NCBI RefSeq assembly: GCF_001613225.1
Contig: NZ_BDBY01000362.1
Span: forward strand, 1-43,138
Origin: Nocardia pseudovaccinii NBRC 100343
GTDB lineage: Bacteria; Actinomycetota; Actinomycetes; Mycobacteriales; Mycobacteriaceae
Length of the DNA stretch: 43,138 nt
Direction: 5' to 3'
The position numbers and the translations under genes were made by a program. The notes below the pieces were generated by a model. That model saw only the letters and a list, made by a program, of their open reading frames with translations. It was not told the DNA's origin and ran no database searches. This document shows positions 33,326 through 41,663 of the stretch, piece by piece (position 1 is the stretch's first letter; each line of letters opens with the position of its first letter).

Positions 33326-33772
33326 TCAATGCTCGGTGACGAAGTGGATCGCCAAGCGGTCGCACAGTTCACCGAGTGCGCACGCATCTATGTGTGGCGC
33401 GTCCGGCCACGCGTCGGCGTTCGTCCACGGTACCGAGGCTGGGGTGCCGTGCGGACGAGCGAATACGTGCTGATGGAAATGCGCGACGCTGCGCCCGGTG
33501 ATGGCGGAGAACACGAATTCCGGTGCCAGCTCGACGTGTAACGCGTGTGCGGCGCGTCGAGCGGCCCAGCCCACCGCGTGGGCCTCGGCATCGGTCAAGG
33601 TGGACAATGTCGGTGCGTGTCGCCGGGTCTCCACGAAGAGGTAGCCCGGCACCGGCGCGCCCTCGGTGAGCGGCCGATGCGTGACCAATACCAGGTCATC
33701 CGCGTAGATCACCGGGCCGACCAGCGCACCGATCCCCCGATGCTTATCGCAGATCGGGCATTCGGTCCCCAC
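33326..33772 (-). CDS. HIT-family nucleotide hydrolase/transferase-like protein
   Basis: HIT-domain protein of 148 residues. The histidine triad reads HFHQHVFARP near residue 111. Upstream are the family's N-terminal elements CPICDKHRGIG (a Cys-X2-Cys that often binds zinc in HIT proteins) and VPGYLFVETRRHAPTLSTLTDAEAHAVGWAARRAAHAL. Substrates of the family include ApnA dinucleotides, ADP-sulfate and acyl-adenylates. The start is uncertain: GTG 33772 places the protein just before CPIC; the open frame runs to 33931 but the extra part is Arg-rich and covers a hairpin. It converges on the short ThrRS gene with 3 nt between stops. Confidence 0.75.
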   Translation of the reverse strand: MGTECPICDKHRGIGALVGPVIYADDLVLVTHRPLTEGAPVPGYLFVETRRHAPTLSTLTDAEAHAVGWAARRAAHALHVELAPEFVFSAITGRSVAHFHQHVFARPHGTPASVPWTNADAWPDAPHIDACALGELCDRLAIHFVTEH

Positions 33773-33885
33773 GTCGTCACCATAGCTGCCGTACACCGCC
33801 TCGATATCGAAGCTTCGCCATCCCACTCGATATCGCCGAGCGCCGTTGCGGCACTTGGTGATATCCCGCTGACGAGGTCGGGTCG

Positions 33886-33910
33886 GGCGGTGCCGCCTGG
33901 CGGCACCGCC
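33886..33910. terminator. Hairpin in the degV-HIT intergenic region
   Basis: GGCGGTGCCG (33886-33895) pairs perfectly with CGGCACCGCC (33901-33910), loop of 5 nt. It lies 173 nt downstream of the degV stop and could end the nadD-to-degV operon, or sit in the HIT leader. The rest of 33773-34082 (310 bp) shows repeated GATATC-containing palindromes near 33800, 33830 and 33860 and no gene I can support. Confidence 0.5.
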
Positions 33911-34082
33911 GCACATTGTGGATCGTGGCATCGTCGATCAGTTCAGTGCCTCAGCGGTCATGCCGCGACGTTAGTCACCGCCGGTGCCGACCGAAGGGGT
34001 TGCGATCACGCAGAAATTATTACGCTTACCACGCCATTCGACCGGAGATGCGGCACACCCGCGAGTGCTGGACCGTAGCCGA

Positions 34083-34925
34083 TCAGGCGCAGCCGCCGGG
34101 GACGACCAACACACCGACCGCACCGACGCCGAGGTGGACTGCCAGCGTCGGCCCGAATTCCGCGACGATCAATTCGCGGATGCCGGGCAGCAACTCGCGC
34201 AGTTGGGTGGCGACGGTATTCGCGGCATCCTCGGCACCCAGGTGTTGTACGGCGACGGCGGCGCCATCATCACCCGCCGCATCCACCGCTGCCGCAACGA
34301 GTTTGGCGTAGGCCTTGGAGCGGGTACGAACCTTTTCGCGCAGTTCCAGGCGGCCCTCGACGATCTGCAGCAGCGGTTTGCTCACCAGTTCGCTGCCGAA
34401 AAAGGCCGCGGCGCTGCTCAATCTGCCGCCACGGCGCAATTGCTCGGTGCGGTTCACCAGGATGAAGGTGCGTGATCGACTGGCCGCGGCGACAGCGGTG
34501 TCATAGACGACATCCAATGTCGCGCCAGTGTGCGCGCGGCGCGCGGCGGCGAGCACCGGCAAGCCGGTAGCCAGACCTGCGCCGAGTGAATCGACCAACC
34601 GGACCTGATCGGCGGCATCCATATCGCGAACCGCCTGCCGTCCCGCCTCCCAGGTACCGGAGAGTTGGCGCGAAAGATGTACCGCGACAACGCCGTCCCC
34701 ATTGCTGCGCGCAAGCGCCTGCTCGTAGACGGCACGCAGCTCACCGGGTGAGGCCGCCGAGGTCGTCACGGTATCCGAGCCGTAGTCGATATCGATGGCG
34801 TCGACGCCTTCGCGGATGGTGCGGTCGCCGACCAGCACATGCAGTGGTACAACGGCGATGTCCAACTCGGCGACGAGTTCGGCAGGGAGGCTGGCGGACG
34901 AATCGGTGACGACCACAACGGCCAC
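34083..34925 (-). CDS. degV: DegV-family fatty-acid-binding protein
   Basis: 280-residue protein of the DegV/FakB family. The N-terminal VVVVTDSSASLPAELVAELDIAVVPLHVLVGDRTIREG has the VTDSSAxL signature. VVAVHLSRQLSGTWEAGRQAV carries the S-G-T motif that binds the fatty-acid carboxylate, and EQLRRGGRLSSAAAFFGSELVSKPLLQIVEGRLELREKVRTRSKA is the third hallmark. In Firmicutes FakB presents fatty acids to kinase FakA. It is last in the nadD-rsfS-gpgP-octT-degV operon, 3 nt after octT. Placement next to an octanoyltransferase suggests it may supply or buffer short acyl chains for MGLP acylation; that is inference. Confidence 0.93.
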   Translation of the reverse strand: MAVVVVTDSSASLPAELVAELDIAVVPLHVLVGDRTIREGVDAIDIDYGSDTVTTSAASPGELRAVYEQALARSNGDGVVAVHLSRQLSGTWEAGRQAVRDMDAADQVRLVDSLGAGLATGLPVLAAARRAHTGATLDVVYDTAVAAASRSRTFILVNRTEQLRRGGRLSSAAAFFGSELVSKPLLQIVEGRLELREKVRTRSKAYAKLVAAAVDAAGDDGAAVAVQHLGAEDAANTVATQLRELLPGIRELIVAEFGPTLAVHLGVGAVGVLVVPGGCA

Positions 34926-34928
34926 GGA

Positions 34929-36128
34929 CTACCGAACCTCCTGCAAGGTCTTCACCATCGAATTCGCCACCGCGGTATGCCCGGCCCAGCCCCAGTGGAT
35001 GCCGTCCGGATTCGCGTCGCCGGAGAAGATGTCCTCGCGCACCGCTTCACCGAGATCTACCAGCGGGACGGAAGTCTTGTCCGACCATGCGCGCAGTGCC
35101 TCGACCGCAGGCTCCCGGCCGCTGTGCACGTGCCCGTAAGCGGCGCAGTTGTGCACGGACGGCAGTACCGCGACGACCGGCAGATCCGGACGCAGCTGGG
35201 CCAGCGCTTCGCGTGACTGCTCCAGGTAGTCCACGCTCACCTTCGGCGGCAATGCCACGGGCCGACCGAGTTTCGACAGCTTGGGCTGCAGCCAATTGTA
35301 GGTGGCGCGGACCCCCCGACGCAGTACGGGCGGACGCACATAGCGGATCAACTCGCGCAGCGCGGTCGGCAGCGGCGAGGGCAAGGTATCCATGCCGCCG
35401 ACCGCGAAGACGACCGCACCCGCGCGCGGCACCGCGGCCCACACCCGAGGGTCGCCGATCAGCGCCCAGTACGCGTCCCGGCAGGTCCAGCCGATCCGCC
35501 CGATCAGCTCGACATCCCAATCGAGTTCGGCACCGACCAGATTCGGCCAGATCTTCGGATGATCCGCGGGCAGCCCGCCCTTCGGACCGAAGTAGGACAG
35601 CGAGTCCGCGATCACCAGCAGCACCGGACGATCCGATTCATCGGTCGAGGCCGGGTCGGCCGTAACCTCGTCGCCGGTAACCGATTCGAGCGAGGGATCG
35701 TCGACGACCGAATCCACTGTGGATTCGTCACCGCTCGCCGAAACCGCGACCGTGACTTCAGGCTCGGATTCCGCTGCGGAACTAATAGATTCGTCTTCGG
35801 ATTCAGCGCCGATCGTCGACGCCGCGATATCCGTATCGGAAGCTGCCGCAACATCTTCTGGTGGTTCACTTGCTGGTTCGGCTGGCTCCGCGCCGGTTCC
35901 GAACTCGGTCGCGTACGCGGCGGGCTCCTCGTTACCGTCACCGGAGTCGGCGGCGGCAACCGATTCGTCGCTGTCGGACTCGGCCGACTGCGCCTCGGCC
36001 GGTTCCTCCGGCTCGACCGTCTTCACCGGGGGAGGTCCGAACAGAGCGTCCGGGATCGCCCGTTCGGGCTTCGCCGAAACCCGACGGAACAATTCATCCG
36101 GTACCTGCCGAACCGGTTCTTCAGAGGA
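34929..36128 (-). CDS. octT: Diglucosylglycerate octanoyltransferase with acidic N-terminal extension
   Basis: SGNH-hydrolase-like acyltransferase, which in mycobacteria transfers octanoate to diglucosylglycerate in early MGLP synthesis. The catalytic domain is residues 167-399: block I LLVIADSLSYFG with the putative Ser nucleophile, a central RIGWTCRDAYWALIGDP, AVVFAVGGMDTLP, and the terminal Asp/His pair in NPDGIHWGWAGHTAVA. The mycobacterial protein is about 250 residues. Here residues 1-166 form an added tail, extremely rich in Glu, Asp, Ser, Ala and Pro after a short basic start (ELFRRVSAKPERAIPDALFG). ATG 36128 is used: it overlaps the gpgP stop by 8 nt, whereas the upstream start at 36164 would overlap by 44 nt. 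It follows gpgP, its pathway neighbour. Confidence 0.87.
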   Translation of the reverse strand, partial: SSEEPVRQVPDELFRRVSAKPERAIPDALFGPPPVKTVEPEEPAEAQSAESDSDESVAAADSGDGNEEPAAYATEFGTGAEPAEPASEPPEDVAAASDTDIAASTIGAESEDESISSAAESEPEVTVAVSASGDESTVDSVVDDPSLESVTGDEVTADPASTDESDRPVLLVIADSLSYFGPKGGLPADHPKIWPNLVGAELDWDVELIGRIGWTCRDAYWALIGDPRVWAAVPRAGAVVFAVGGMDTLPSPLPTALRELIRYVRPPVLRRGVRATYNWLQPKLSKLGRPVALPPKVSVDYLEQSREALAQLRPDLPVVAVLPSVHNCAAYGHVHSGREPAVEALRAWSDKTSVPLVDLGEAVREDIFSGDANPDGIHWGWAGHTAVANSMVKTLQEVR

Positions 36129-36780
36129 CATCCGGGGCCACCTTCGCCGCTGCATTCCACACATCCAGGCGCCAACCGGGCTGATCGATGCTCGGACCGT
36201 GACTGCTCAGCTGCACCCAGCTGGTATTGGCCAATCCCCCTAGGGCAGGCCAGTTCCGCGGCGGCAGGTCGAGCAGCGCGGCCGTTAGGGCGGCGATCAG
36301 CCCGCCGTGCGCCACCAGGATGATAGTCCGGCCTGGCCAATCCTGCCGCTCGGCGAACAATTCTCGAACAACCGGTAGGGACCGTGCGCCGACCTCGAGT
36401 TTGCTCTCACCGCCGGGCGGGGTATAGGCCGCATCCAAGCGCCACGCGACCCGCGCGCCCGGATAGTCGGCGTCGACCTCCAGATGGGTCAACCCCTCCC
36501 AGTCCCCGAGGTTGGTTTCGCGCAGCCGCCGATCCGGGACCACCGGAACATCGGTGTGGTCGGCCAGTGCCGAGGCGGTATCGAAGGCGCGCCGCAGATC
36601 GGAGGACACGATGGCGATCGCATTGCGCGAAACCAGTTCGCGCGCGGCCTCTTTCGCCTGACGACGACCGAGCTCGGTGAGATCGGTGTCGATCTGCCCC
36701 TGCATCCGGTCGGATGCGTTCCACTCGGTCTGCCCGTGCCGCAGCAGGATCAGCGTGCGGACGCCGGCATACTTGCTCAC
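36121..36780 (-). CDS. gpgP: Glucosyl-3-phosphoglycerate phosphatase
   Basis: Histidine phosphatase of 219 residues, cofactor-independent. The catalytic RHG motif is TLILLRHGQTEWNASDRMQGQIDTDLTELG. Supporting residues are in IVSSDLRRAFDTASALADHT, RLRETNLGDWEGLTHLEV (proton-donor Glu) and IILVAHGGLIAALTAALL (second His). Position between rsfS and octT is the one of mycobacterial GpgP (Rv2419c), which dephosphorylates glucosyl-3-phosphoglycerate in MGLP synthesis; the functional call depends on that synteny as well as on the fold. It overlaps rsfS by 4 nt (ATGA), so the two are probably coupled. Confidence 0.88.
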   Translation of the reverse strand: MSKYAGVRTLILLRHGQTEWNASDRMQGQIDTDLTELGRRQAKEAARELVSRNAIAIVSSDLRRAFDTASALADHTDVPVVPDRRLRETNLGDWEGLTHLEVDADYPGARVAWRLDAAYTPPGGESKLEVGARSLPVVRELFAERQDWPGRTIILVAHGGLIAALTAALLDLPPRNWPALGGLANTSWVQLSSHGPSIDQPGWRLDVWNAAAKVAPDVL

Positions 36781-37214
36781 TCGCGTTCTTCCCCCGCTTC
36801 ACCATGCGCCACGACACCCTCGGACTCGGTGTGCTTGAAAACCTCGGTCCCGGCCGCGATCCCGTCCACCGGAACCGCCGGACAATCCTTCCAGAGCCGT
36901 TCCAGCGCATAGAAATTGCGTTCGTCATTGTGCTGGATGTGCACGACGATGTCGACGTAGTCCAGCAGTGCCCACCGGCCCTCGCGGGTCCCCTCGCGCC
37001 GGACCGGCTTGTGCCCGGCTTCGCGGAGCTTCTCCTCGACATTGTCGACGATGGCATTGACCTGACGCTCGTTCGGCGCGGAGGCGATCACGAAGCAGTC
37101 GGTGATCACCAACTGTTCGGAGACGTCGAGCACCACGACGTCGGTGGCCAGCTTCTCGTCCGCCGCACGCGCGGCGACCTGCGCCATCTCCACCGATTCG
37201 ACAGATGCGCTCAA
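36777..37214 (-). CDS. rsfS: Ribosomal silencing factor RsfS
   Basis: 145-residue RsfS/Iojap protein that binds L14 of the 50S subunit and blocks joining with the 30S when nutrients are scarce. Landmarks are ATDVVVLDVSEQLVITDCFVIASAPNERQVNAIVDNVEEKLRE and REGRWALLDYVDIVVHIQHNDERNFYALERLWKDCP. The start is TTG at 37214, placed directly after the nadD stop (TAA-TTG) with GGAAGG 7 nt before it; inner GTG or ATG codons would remove conserved N-terminal residues. The C-terminal tail (EVFKHTESEGVVAHGEAGEERE) is acidic and longer than usual. Co-transcribed with nadD, the common arrangement. Confidence 0.95.
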   Translation of the reverse strand: MSASVESVEMAQVAARAADEKLATDVVVLDVSEQLVITDCFVIASAPNERQVNAIVDNVEEKLREAGHKPVRREGTREGRWALLDYVDIVVHIQHNDERNFYALERLWKDCPAVPVDGIAAGTEVFKHTESEGVVAHGEAGEERE

Positions 37215-37856
37215 TTATCTACCTTCCACTCCTACGGGCACATATAAATGCCGCTTCGATATGTACTGCACGACGCCGTCGGGCACGAGGTACCACACCG
37301 GCCGGTTCTCGGCGGCGCGGCGACGGCATTCACTCGACGAGATCGCCAACGCCGGGATCTCGATCATGGTCACCGCATCGACCGGCAGGTCACGCAGATG
37401 CTCCTCGAGATGATCGGTGTTCAGCTCATACCCCGGTCGGCTCACCCCGACGAATTTCGCCAGTTCGAACAACTCCGCCCAATCCTGCCACGTCAAGATG
37501 TTGGCGAGCGCGTCAGCTCCGGTGATGAAGTACAGCTCGGCGTCGGGATGCTTGGTACGCATCTCACGCAAGGTGTCGACGGTGTAGGTGACCTTGCCCC
37601 GGTCGATATCGGCCCGGCTGACCGAGAATCGGGGGTTGGACGCGGTCGCGATCACGGTCATGAGGTAGCGATCCTCGGCGGGGCTGACCTGCTTATCGGC
37701 CTTCTGCCACGGCTGTCCGGTCGGGACGAAGATCACTTCGTCCAGTTCGAACCGGTTCGCGACCTCGCTGGCGGCGACGAGGTGGCCGTGGTGGATGGGG
37801 TCGAAAGTGCCACCCATCACCCCCAGCTTGCGTCGACGCCGACCGTTCTCCTGCAT
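37215..37856 (-). CDS. nadD: Nicotinate-nucleotide adenylyltransferase
   Basis: NaMN adenylyltransferase, 213 residues, making deamido-NAD in NAD synthesis. The nucleotidyltransferase motifs are LGVMGGTFDPIHHGHLVAASEVANRF ((H/T)xGH) and the late ISSSECRRRAAENRPVWYLVPDGVVQYI (SSTxxR-type). ITGADALANILTWQDWAELFELAKFVGVSRPGY is also diagnostic. It is the first gene of the operon nadD-rsfS-gpgP-octT-degV, 48 nt from the upstream lipoprotein gene on the same strand, so a promoter may lie in that short gap or before the lipoprotein. Confidence 0.97.
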   Translation of the reverse strand: MQENGRRRRKLGVMGGTFDPIHHGHLVAASEVANRFELDEVIFVPTGQPWQKADKQVSPAEDRYLMTVIATASNPRFSVSRADIDRGKVTYTVDTLREMRTKHPDAELYFITGADALANILTWQDWAELFELAKFVGVSRPGYELNTDHLEEHLRDLPVDAVTMIEIPALAISSSECRRRAAENRPVWYLVPDGVVQYISKRHLYVPVGVEGR

Positions 37857-37904
37857 GAGAGCCGAGCTTAACCGGTCGGTTCGGTCCGAGCCGGGGCCGG
37901 ACGG

Positions 37905-38585
37905 TCAACTGCTGACGACCGCCCGCAGACCCGGCTTCAGCACACCGTCGAGTTCGGACCACGGGATCGTGATGTCGATATAGCCCAGCGCATGCGAAGC
38001 GATCTCCCCGAGGTAGACGCGCAGACCGTCGGGCATGGCCAGCCAGTCCTTGAAGTTCTCCACGGCCGGTGCGATGCGCTGCTTGTCGTAGGGGTTCGTG
38101 CCGACGCGGGTCTTGGGGATCTGCACCTCTGCCTGCGCCGACAGTCGATCGAGGGCCTTCGGCAGATCGGTGAACAGATCCGGCAGGGTGAGCGCCTTGC
38201 CGGTATCGATATCCGTCACGTGGGTGCGTTTGAAGGTCGTCGGATGCGTGTAGCCGTCGTCGACCTCGATGCCGAGCACACCGCTGAGCACATGGCGGCC
38301 GATGTGCGCGACCTCACTTTTGTACCCCTTCACCTTCTGGTTCTCCGCCGCGGCCCGCAGGTACGGATCCAGCTCGGCGCGCAAGCCGTCGTTGAAGTCG
38401 GTGCGCGCATCCTCGGTTCCGCCCTCGACCTGCGGCAGGTCGAAGGAGTACCAGGGGCCCTCGAGCCGAATCGAGGTTGCGGTGAAGGGCGGTGCCGCGG
38501 GCGAATCGGCCCGGTCGGCGGCCCCGCACGCCGTCAGTACGGCGAACAGGACGCCGACCAGGACAGCGGCAGCGGTCTTCCTCAT
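37905..38585 (-). CDS. DUF3298/RsiV-like lipoprotein, paralogue 1
   Basis: Predicted exported lipoprotein of 226 residues. The signal is MRKTAAAVLVGVLFAVLTACG, with a lipobox LTAC at 17-20, so Cys20 would be lipidated. The mature protein has the pattern KALTLPDLFTDLPKALDRLSAQ and VYLGEIASHALGYIDITIPWSEL, which matches DUF3298 (found in RsiV and related extracytoplasmic proteins). Start ATG 38585 has GGAGG just upstream. It pairs with a paralogue that ends 65 nt upstream on the same strand; both end in GVLKPGxRAVVSS, so they are tandem duplicates. No sigma factor gene is adjacent, so an RsiV-like anti-sigma role is not supported here. Confidence 0.82.
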   Translation of the reverse strand: MRKTAAAVLVGVLFAVLTACGAADRADSPAAPPFTATSIRLEGPWYSFDLPQVEGGTEDARTDFNDGLRAELDPYLRAAAENQKVKGYKSEVAHIGRHVLSGVLGIEVDDGYTHPTTFKRTHVTDIDTGKALTLPDLFTDLPKALDRLSAQAEVQIPKTRVGTNPYDKQRIAPAVENFKDWLAMPDGLRVYLGEIASHALGYIDITIPWSELDGVLKPGLRAVVSS

Positions 38586-38650
38586 TTCGCCTCCCCGAAT
38601 AGCTCGCCTTCGTGCCCGAGAACGTACCACCGCGAACTGTCGAGGGTTCG

Positions 38651-39463
38651 TCAGCTGCTGACGACCGCGCGCATCCCCGGCTTCAGCACGCCGTCCAGCG
38701 CGGACCACGGCACGGTGACATCGATATTGCCCGCGGCATGCGAGGCGATCTCACCGAGATAGATCCGCATGCCCTCCGGCGTGGCGACCCAGGTCTGGAA
38801 GTGCTCGGCGACCGGGGTGAGCAGGCTCTTGCTGTAGCCGGTCGCTCGCGGATTCTGCTGCACCTGGGCCTCGGCCTGAGTCGAAAGCGTGTTCAGGCCC
38901 TGCTGCAGGTCGGTGAACAGGTCGGGCAGGGTGATGGCCTTGCCGGTATCGATGCTGGTGACATGCGCGGCGTCGAAGCTGTTCGGATGCGCGGCGCCCT
39001 CGCCGTACATGATGACGACCAGGTGCCCGCTGAGCACCTGCGAACCGATGCGGGCGACCTGGCTGTCACCGCCGGTGACCGAATCGCCCGGACGGCTGAT
39101 GCGGTCGATCCACTCCTGCGCCCCGGCCCGCATCGCCGCGTTGAATTCGGTTCTGGCATCGGCCTTTCCGCCGCTCACCTGGGGCACGTCGATCTTGTAC
39201 CCGGCACCCTCGAGATGAACTGTTGTCGCGGTGAAGGTTTCGGCTCGAGGCGATCCGGCGACGGTCGTCGACGCGGCCGGTGTCGCCGTCACCGACGCGG
39301 CCGGTGTCGCCGTCACCGACGCGGCCGGTGTCGCCGTCACCGACGCGGCCGGTGTCGCGGTCGTCGACGATCCGCCCCCGGTCGTCGGCGATTCGTCCGG
39401 CCCACAGGCCGTGAGTACTGCGGCGCTGGCCAGCGCGCCGATAACAGCAGCGGTCTTCTTCAT
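38651..39463 (-). CDS. DUF3298/RsiV-like lipoprotein with Thr/Pro-rich repeat linker, paralogue 2
   Basis: Predicted lipoprotein of 270 residues. The signal is MKKTAAVIGALASAAVLTACG, with lipobox LTAC. A linker of about 50 residues follows, made of repeats of ASVTATPA, encoded by the 24-bp repeat at 39270-39365. The globular part (about 75-270) parallels the downstream paralogue: KAITLPDLFTDLQQGLNTLSTQAEAQV and IYLGEIASHAAGNIDVTVPWSALDGVLKPGMRAVVSS. The linker would hold the domain away from the membrane. Start ATG 39463 gives the signal peptide; the open frame extends to 39517 but that would precede it with non-signal residues. Confidence 0.82.
   Translation of the reverse strand: MKKTAAVIGALASAAVLTACGPDESPTTGGGSSTTATPAASVTATPAASVTATPAASVTATPAASTTVAGSPRAETFTATTVHLEGAGYKIDVPQVSGGKADARTEFNAAMRAGAQEWIDRISRPGDSVTGGDSQVARIGSQVLSGHLVVIMYGEGAAHPNSFDAAHVTSIDTGKAITLPDLFTDLQQGLNTLSTQAEAQVQQNPRATGYSKSLLTPVAEHFQTWVATPEGMRIYLGEIASHAAGNIDVTVPWSALDGVLKPGMRAVVSS
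39270..39365. repeat. 24-bp tandem repeat, four copies
   Basis: Three exact 24-bp units beginning GACGCGGCCGGTGTCGCC and a fourth diverged unit (39342-39365). The unit is divisible by three, so copy-number changes keep frame and add or remove eight residues of lipoprotein linker. Confidence 0.95.
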
Positions 39464-39712
39464 CCGGAGCTCCGAATCGACAACGCACCGAGCCGATCTC
39501 GGTGTCCTCCCCAACAATGCCGATGCCCCCTAACAGTTTTCTTATCGTCCGCAAATGCACGCTGATAGCCGGGGCGGGCGACCTGCTGATCATCAATGTC
39601 CCCCTGGTGCGTGACGGGTTGATCGTCTCGACCCGGATTACTCCAATCCGCTTGCCGGTGCCATCGCTTTCGACCAGATCGAGACGCTACTGGGCGGACT
39701 GGTTCTGGGTGA

Positions 39713-41662
39713 TCAGTGGTCGTCGCGCTGCATGTCGGCGAGTTGGGTGCGGGTGTTGAGGAGTTCGGTGGTTACCTCGGGCGAGGGGGATGTTTCGGCG
39801 ATGTTCTCCAGTTCGGCGAGTAGGTCGCGCATGGTGGTGAGCCAGGGGCGGTCGGATTCCATACCGGCGCCGTAGAGCTGTAGCCAGGCGGCGGAGCGCA
39901 GGCATTTGGCTCGGGGGCCGATGCGGTCGAGGGTGCCCCAGAGGTGGGCGGCGCGGAGGAAGGCGACGACAGCTTGTTCGTCTTCGCCGCAGTAGTCCAG
40001 CACCGAGGCGGCGGACCAGGCGAGCTCGGCTTCGAGTTCGACGCGGTCGGGGTCGTTGTGGACCAGACGGGCCGCCTCGACGAATTGCTGTGCCGCATCA
40101 CGGAATCGGTTGAGCTTGCGCAGGGATTCGCCGTATTGGCGGCGCACGATCGCCATTTCGGCGCGCGGATACGGCTGCTCGCCGGTCGCGAAGCACTGCT
40201 CGAAGAGGGCCGCCGCCTCCCCGTGCCGTCCGGCCCGGTGGCAGGCTCGCGCGGCGACGAAGGTGAGGTGTATCGCATCCGCCGCCGAAATCGGCTCCCA
40301 CCGTGCGGCCGCGGTGAGCGCCGCATCGGCCAGTTCGTATTCCCGGCCCTGCTGTCCGGAGAGCACCATGACGAGCTGAGAACTCAGCCGGGCGAGATGT
40401 TCGGCGGGCAGCGCGGTCGCGCCGATCGAAAGCGCTTGGCGCAGATATTGTTCGGCATCTTTCGGATTGTCGACGAGACGTACTGCGGCAAGTTCGGCCA
40501 GCTGCCGCGCGTCCTCGGCTTGTTCCTCAACGGTCGCGGTCTCCACAGGCGCGACAGCGGCAACCTTGCGCGGCAGCGTATTTCGCGCACCGAGCGGCAG
40601 GTGGTCGACCATCGGTTGTCGCGCGAGCCGGGCCGCGACCCGCTCGCTGACCACCGTATTGCCATTGCGCGCGTCATAACGTGCGGTGAGCTCGCCGATT
40701 TCGACGCTCAGCTTGTCACGTACCGAATCCACCGTGCCCACACCGACTTCGAGTGCATCGAGATCCAGCTCGGTCAGCCGCCGCAACAGCACGCACACTC
40801 CCGATATGAAGGCCAGCCGAATGGCGGCGTCCGCACCGGGATCGGTCAGCCAGGCCGCATGTTCGGCCAGTATCTCCAGACCACGCGCCTCATTTCCGGT
40901 CAGTGCGCAGAACTCGATGTGCTCACCAATCGAGCGCCGCAGATCCGGAAGGTGGCGCACCAGTGGATAACCTGTCAAATGCGCACTGCGCGCCTCGGCG
41001 GTGCGCCCGGTGCGCAGCATCGGCAGCAAGGCCTGCCCGAGCACCCGATGCGGCTCTTCGGCACAGCTGCGAGCACCGTCGATGACCGGACGCCAGCTCT
41101 CCAACGCGGACTCGTCGTCTCCGGCCTGCGCGTAGTTCGCACCCCACTGGTTGCGTTCACAGGCATCACAATCGGACATTCCGTCGCGCGGTGCCGCGCG
41201 CGCGGCGTCCAGCAGTTCGGCGGCCAAGCCGTCCTGCCCCAGTTCCCGCGCCAGGTCGGAGCGCAAGGCGAGCACCGGGCGCGCGCTGTATCCCCGCTGC
41301 CGGTAACGACTTTCGAGCTCGTCGAGCCAACGGTAGGTGGTCTGCAGCGGCACCGCGGGATTCTCGATCAGACCCCAGGTCAGCCATTTCAGATACCAGT
41401 GCACCGAATGCGTCATCGGACCGAGTTCGGCCGGGAATTCGTCGTAGATCCGCAACAGCCTGCCATAGGCGACCGGTGCCAGATCGCGTTCGCCCGCATA
41501 GGCATACGCCTGAGCGAGCTCCAACAGGACACTCCCCTCCAGTGCCCGGTCCGCACCCGACTTCGCCTCGACGGCAAGCATTTCCAGTCGTTCCGTGCGA
41601 CCGCGTCCATGTGGCAGCGAACGGCTCTGCGCCAGCGCGGATTGGATCTCGGAGGTATCCAT
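39713..41662 (-). CDS. TPR-like helical-repeat protein coupled to Hsp90-family gene
   Basis: Large soluble all-helical protein of 649 residues, Ala- and Glu-rich. Repeats of about 34-40 residues with TPR-like spacing can be seen, for example ALEGSVLLELAQAYAYAGERDLAPVAYGRLLRIYDEF, HLTFVAARACHRAGRHGEAAALFEQCFATGEQ, and AIVRRQYGESLRKLNRFRDAAQQFVEAARLV. No catalytic domain, signal peptide or membrane segment. ATG 41662 is the start: GGAGG precedes it within the end of the Hsp90 gene, and only one base separates the stop and start (TGA-G-ATG). Such tight coupling suggests a partner or co-chaperone of the Hsp90-family protein. Hsp90 with a TPR protein next door is also known in streptomycetes as I recall. 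Confidence 0.8.
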   Translation of the reverse strand: MDTSEIQSALAQSRSLPHGRGRTERLEMLAVEAKSGADRALEGSVLLELAQAYAYAGERDLAPVAYGRLLRIYDEFPAELGPMTHSVHWYLKWLTWGLIENPAVPLQTTYRWLDELESRYRQRGYSARPVLALRSDLARELGQDGLAAELLDAARAAPRDGMSDCDACERNQWGANYAQAGDDESALESWRPVIDGARSCAEEPHRVLGQALLPMLRTGRTAEARSAHLTGYPLVRHLPDLRRSIGEHIEFCALTGNEARGLEILAEHAAWLTDPGADAAIRLAFISGVCVLLRRLTELDLDALEVGVGTVDSVRDKLSVEIGELTARYDARNGNTVVSERVAARLARQPMVDHLPLGARNTLPRKVAAVAPVETATVEEQAEDARQLAELAAVRLVDNPKDAEQYLRQALSIGATALPAEHLARLSSQLVMVLSGQQGREYELADAALTAAARWEPISAADAIHLTFVAARACHRAGRHGEAAALFEQCFATGEQPYPRAEMAIVRRQYGESLRKLNRFRDAAQQFVEAARLVHNDPDRVELEAELAWSAASVLDYCGEDEQAVVAFLRAAHLWGTLDRIGPRAKCLRSAAWLQLYGAGMESDRPWLTTMRDLLAELENIAETSPSPEVTTELLNTRTQLADMQRDDH

Positions 41663-41663
41663 C

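Noticed and set aside
39464..39712. Gene remnant between the repeat lipoprotein and the TPR-like gene
   Set aside because: A plus-strand frame at 39502-39759 and a short stretch reading DYSNPLAGAIAFDQIETLLG look faintly protein-like, but there is no start, no ribosome site and no recognised family.
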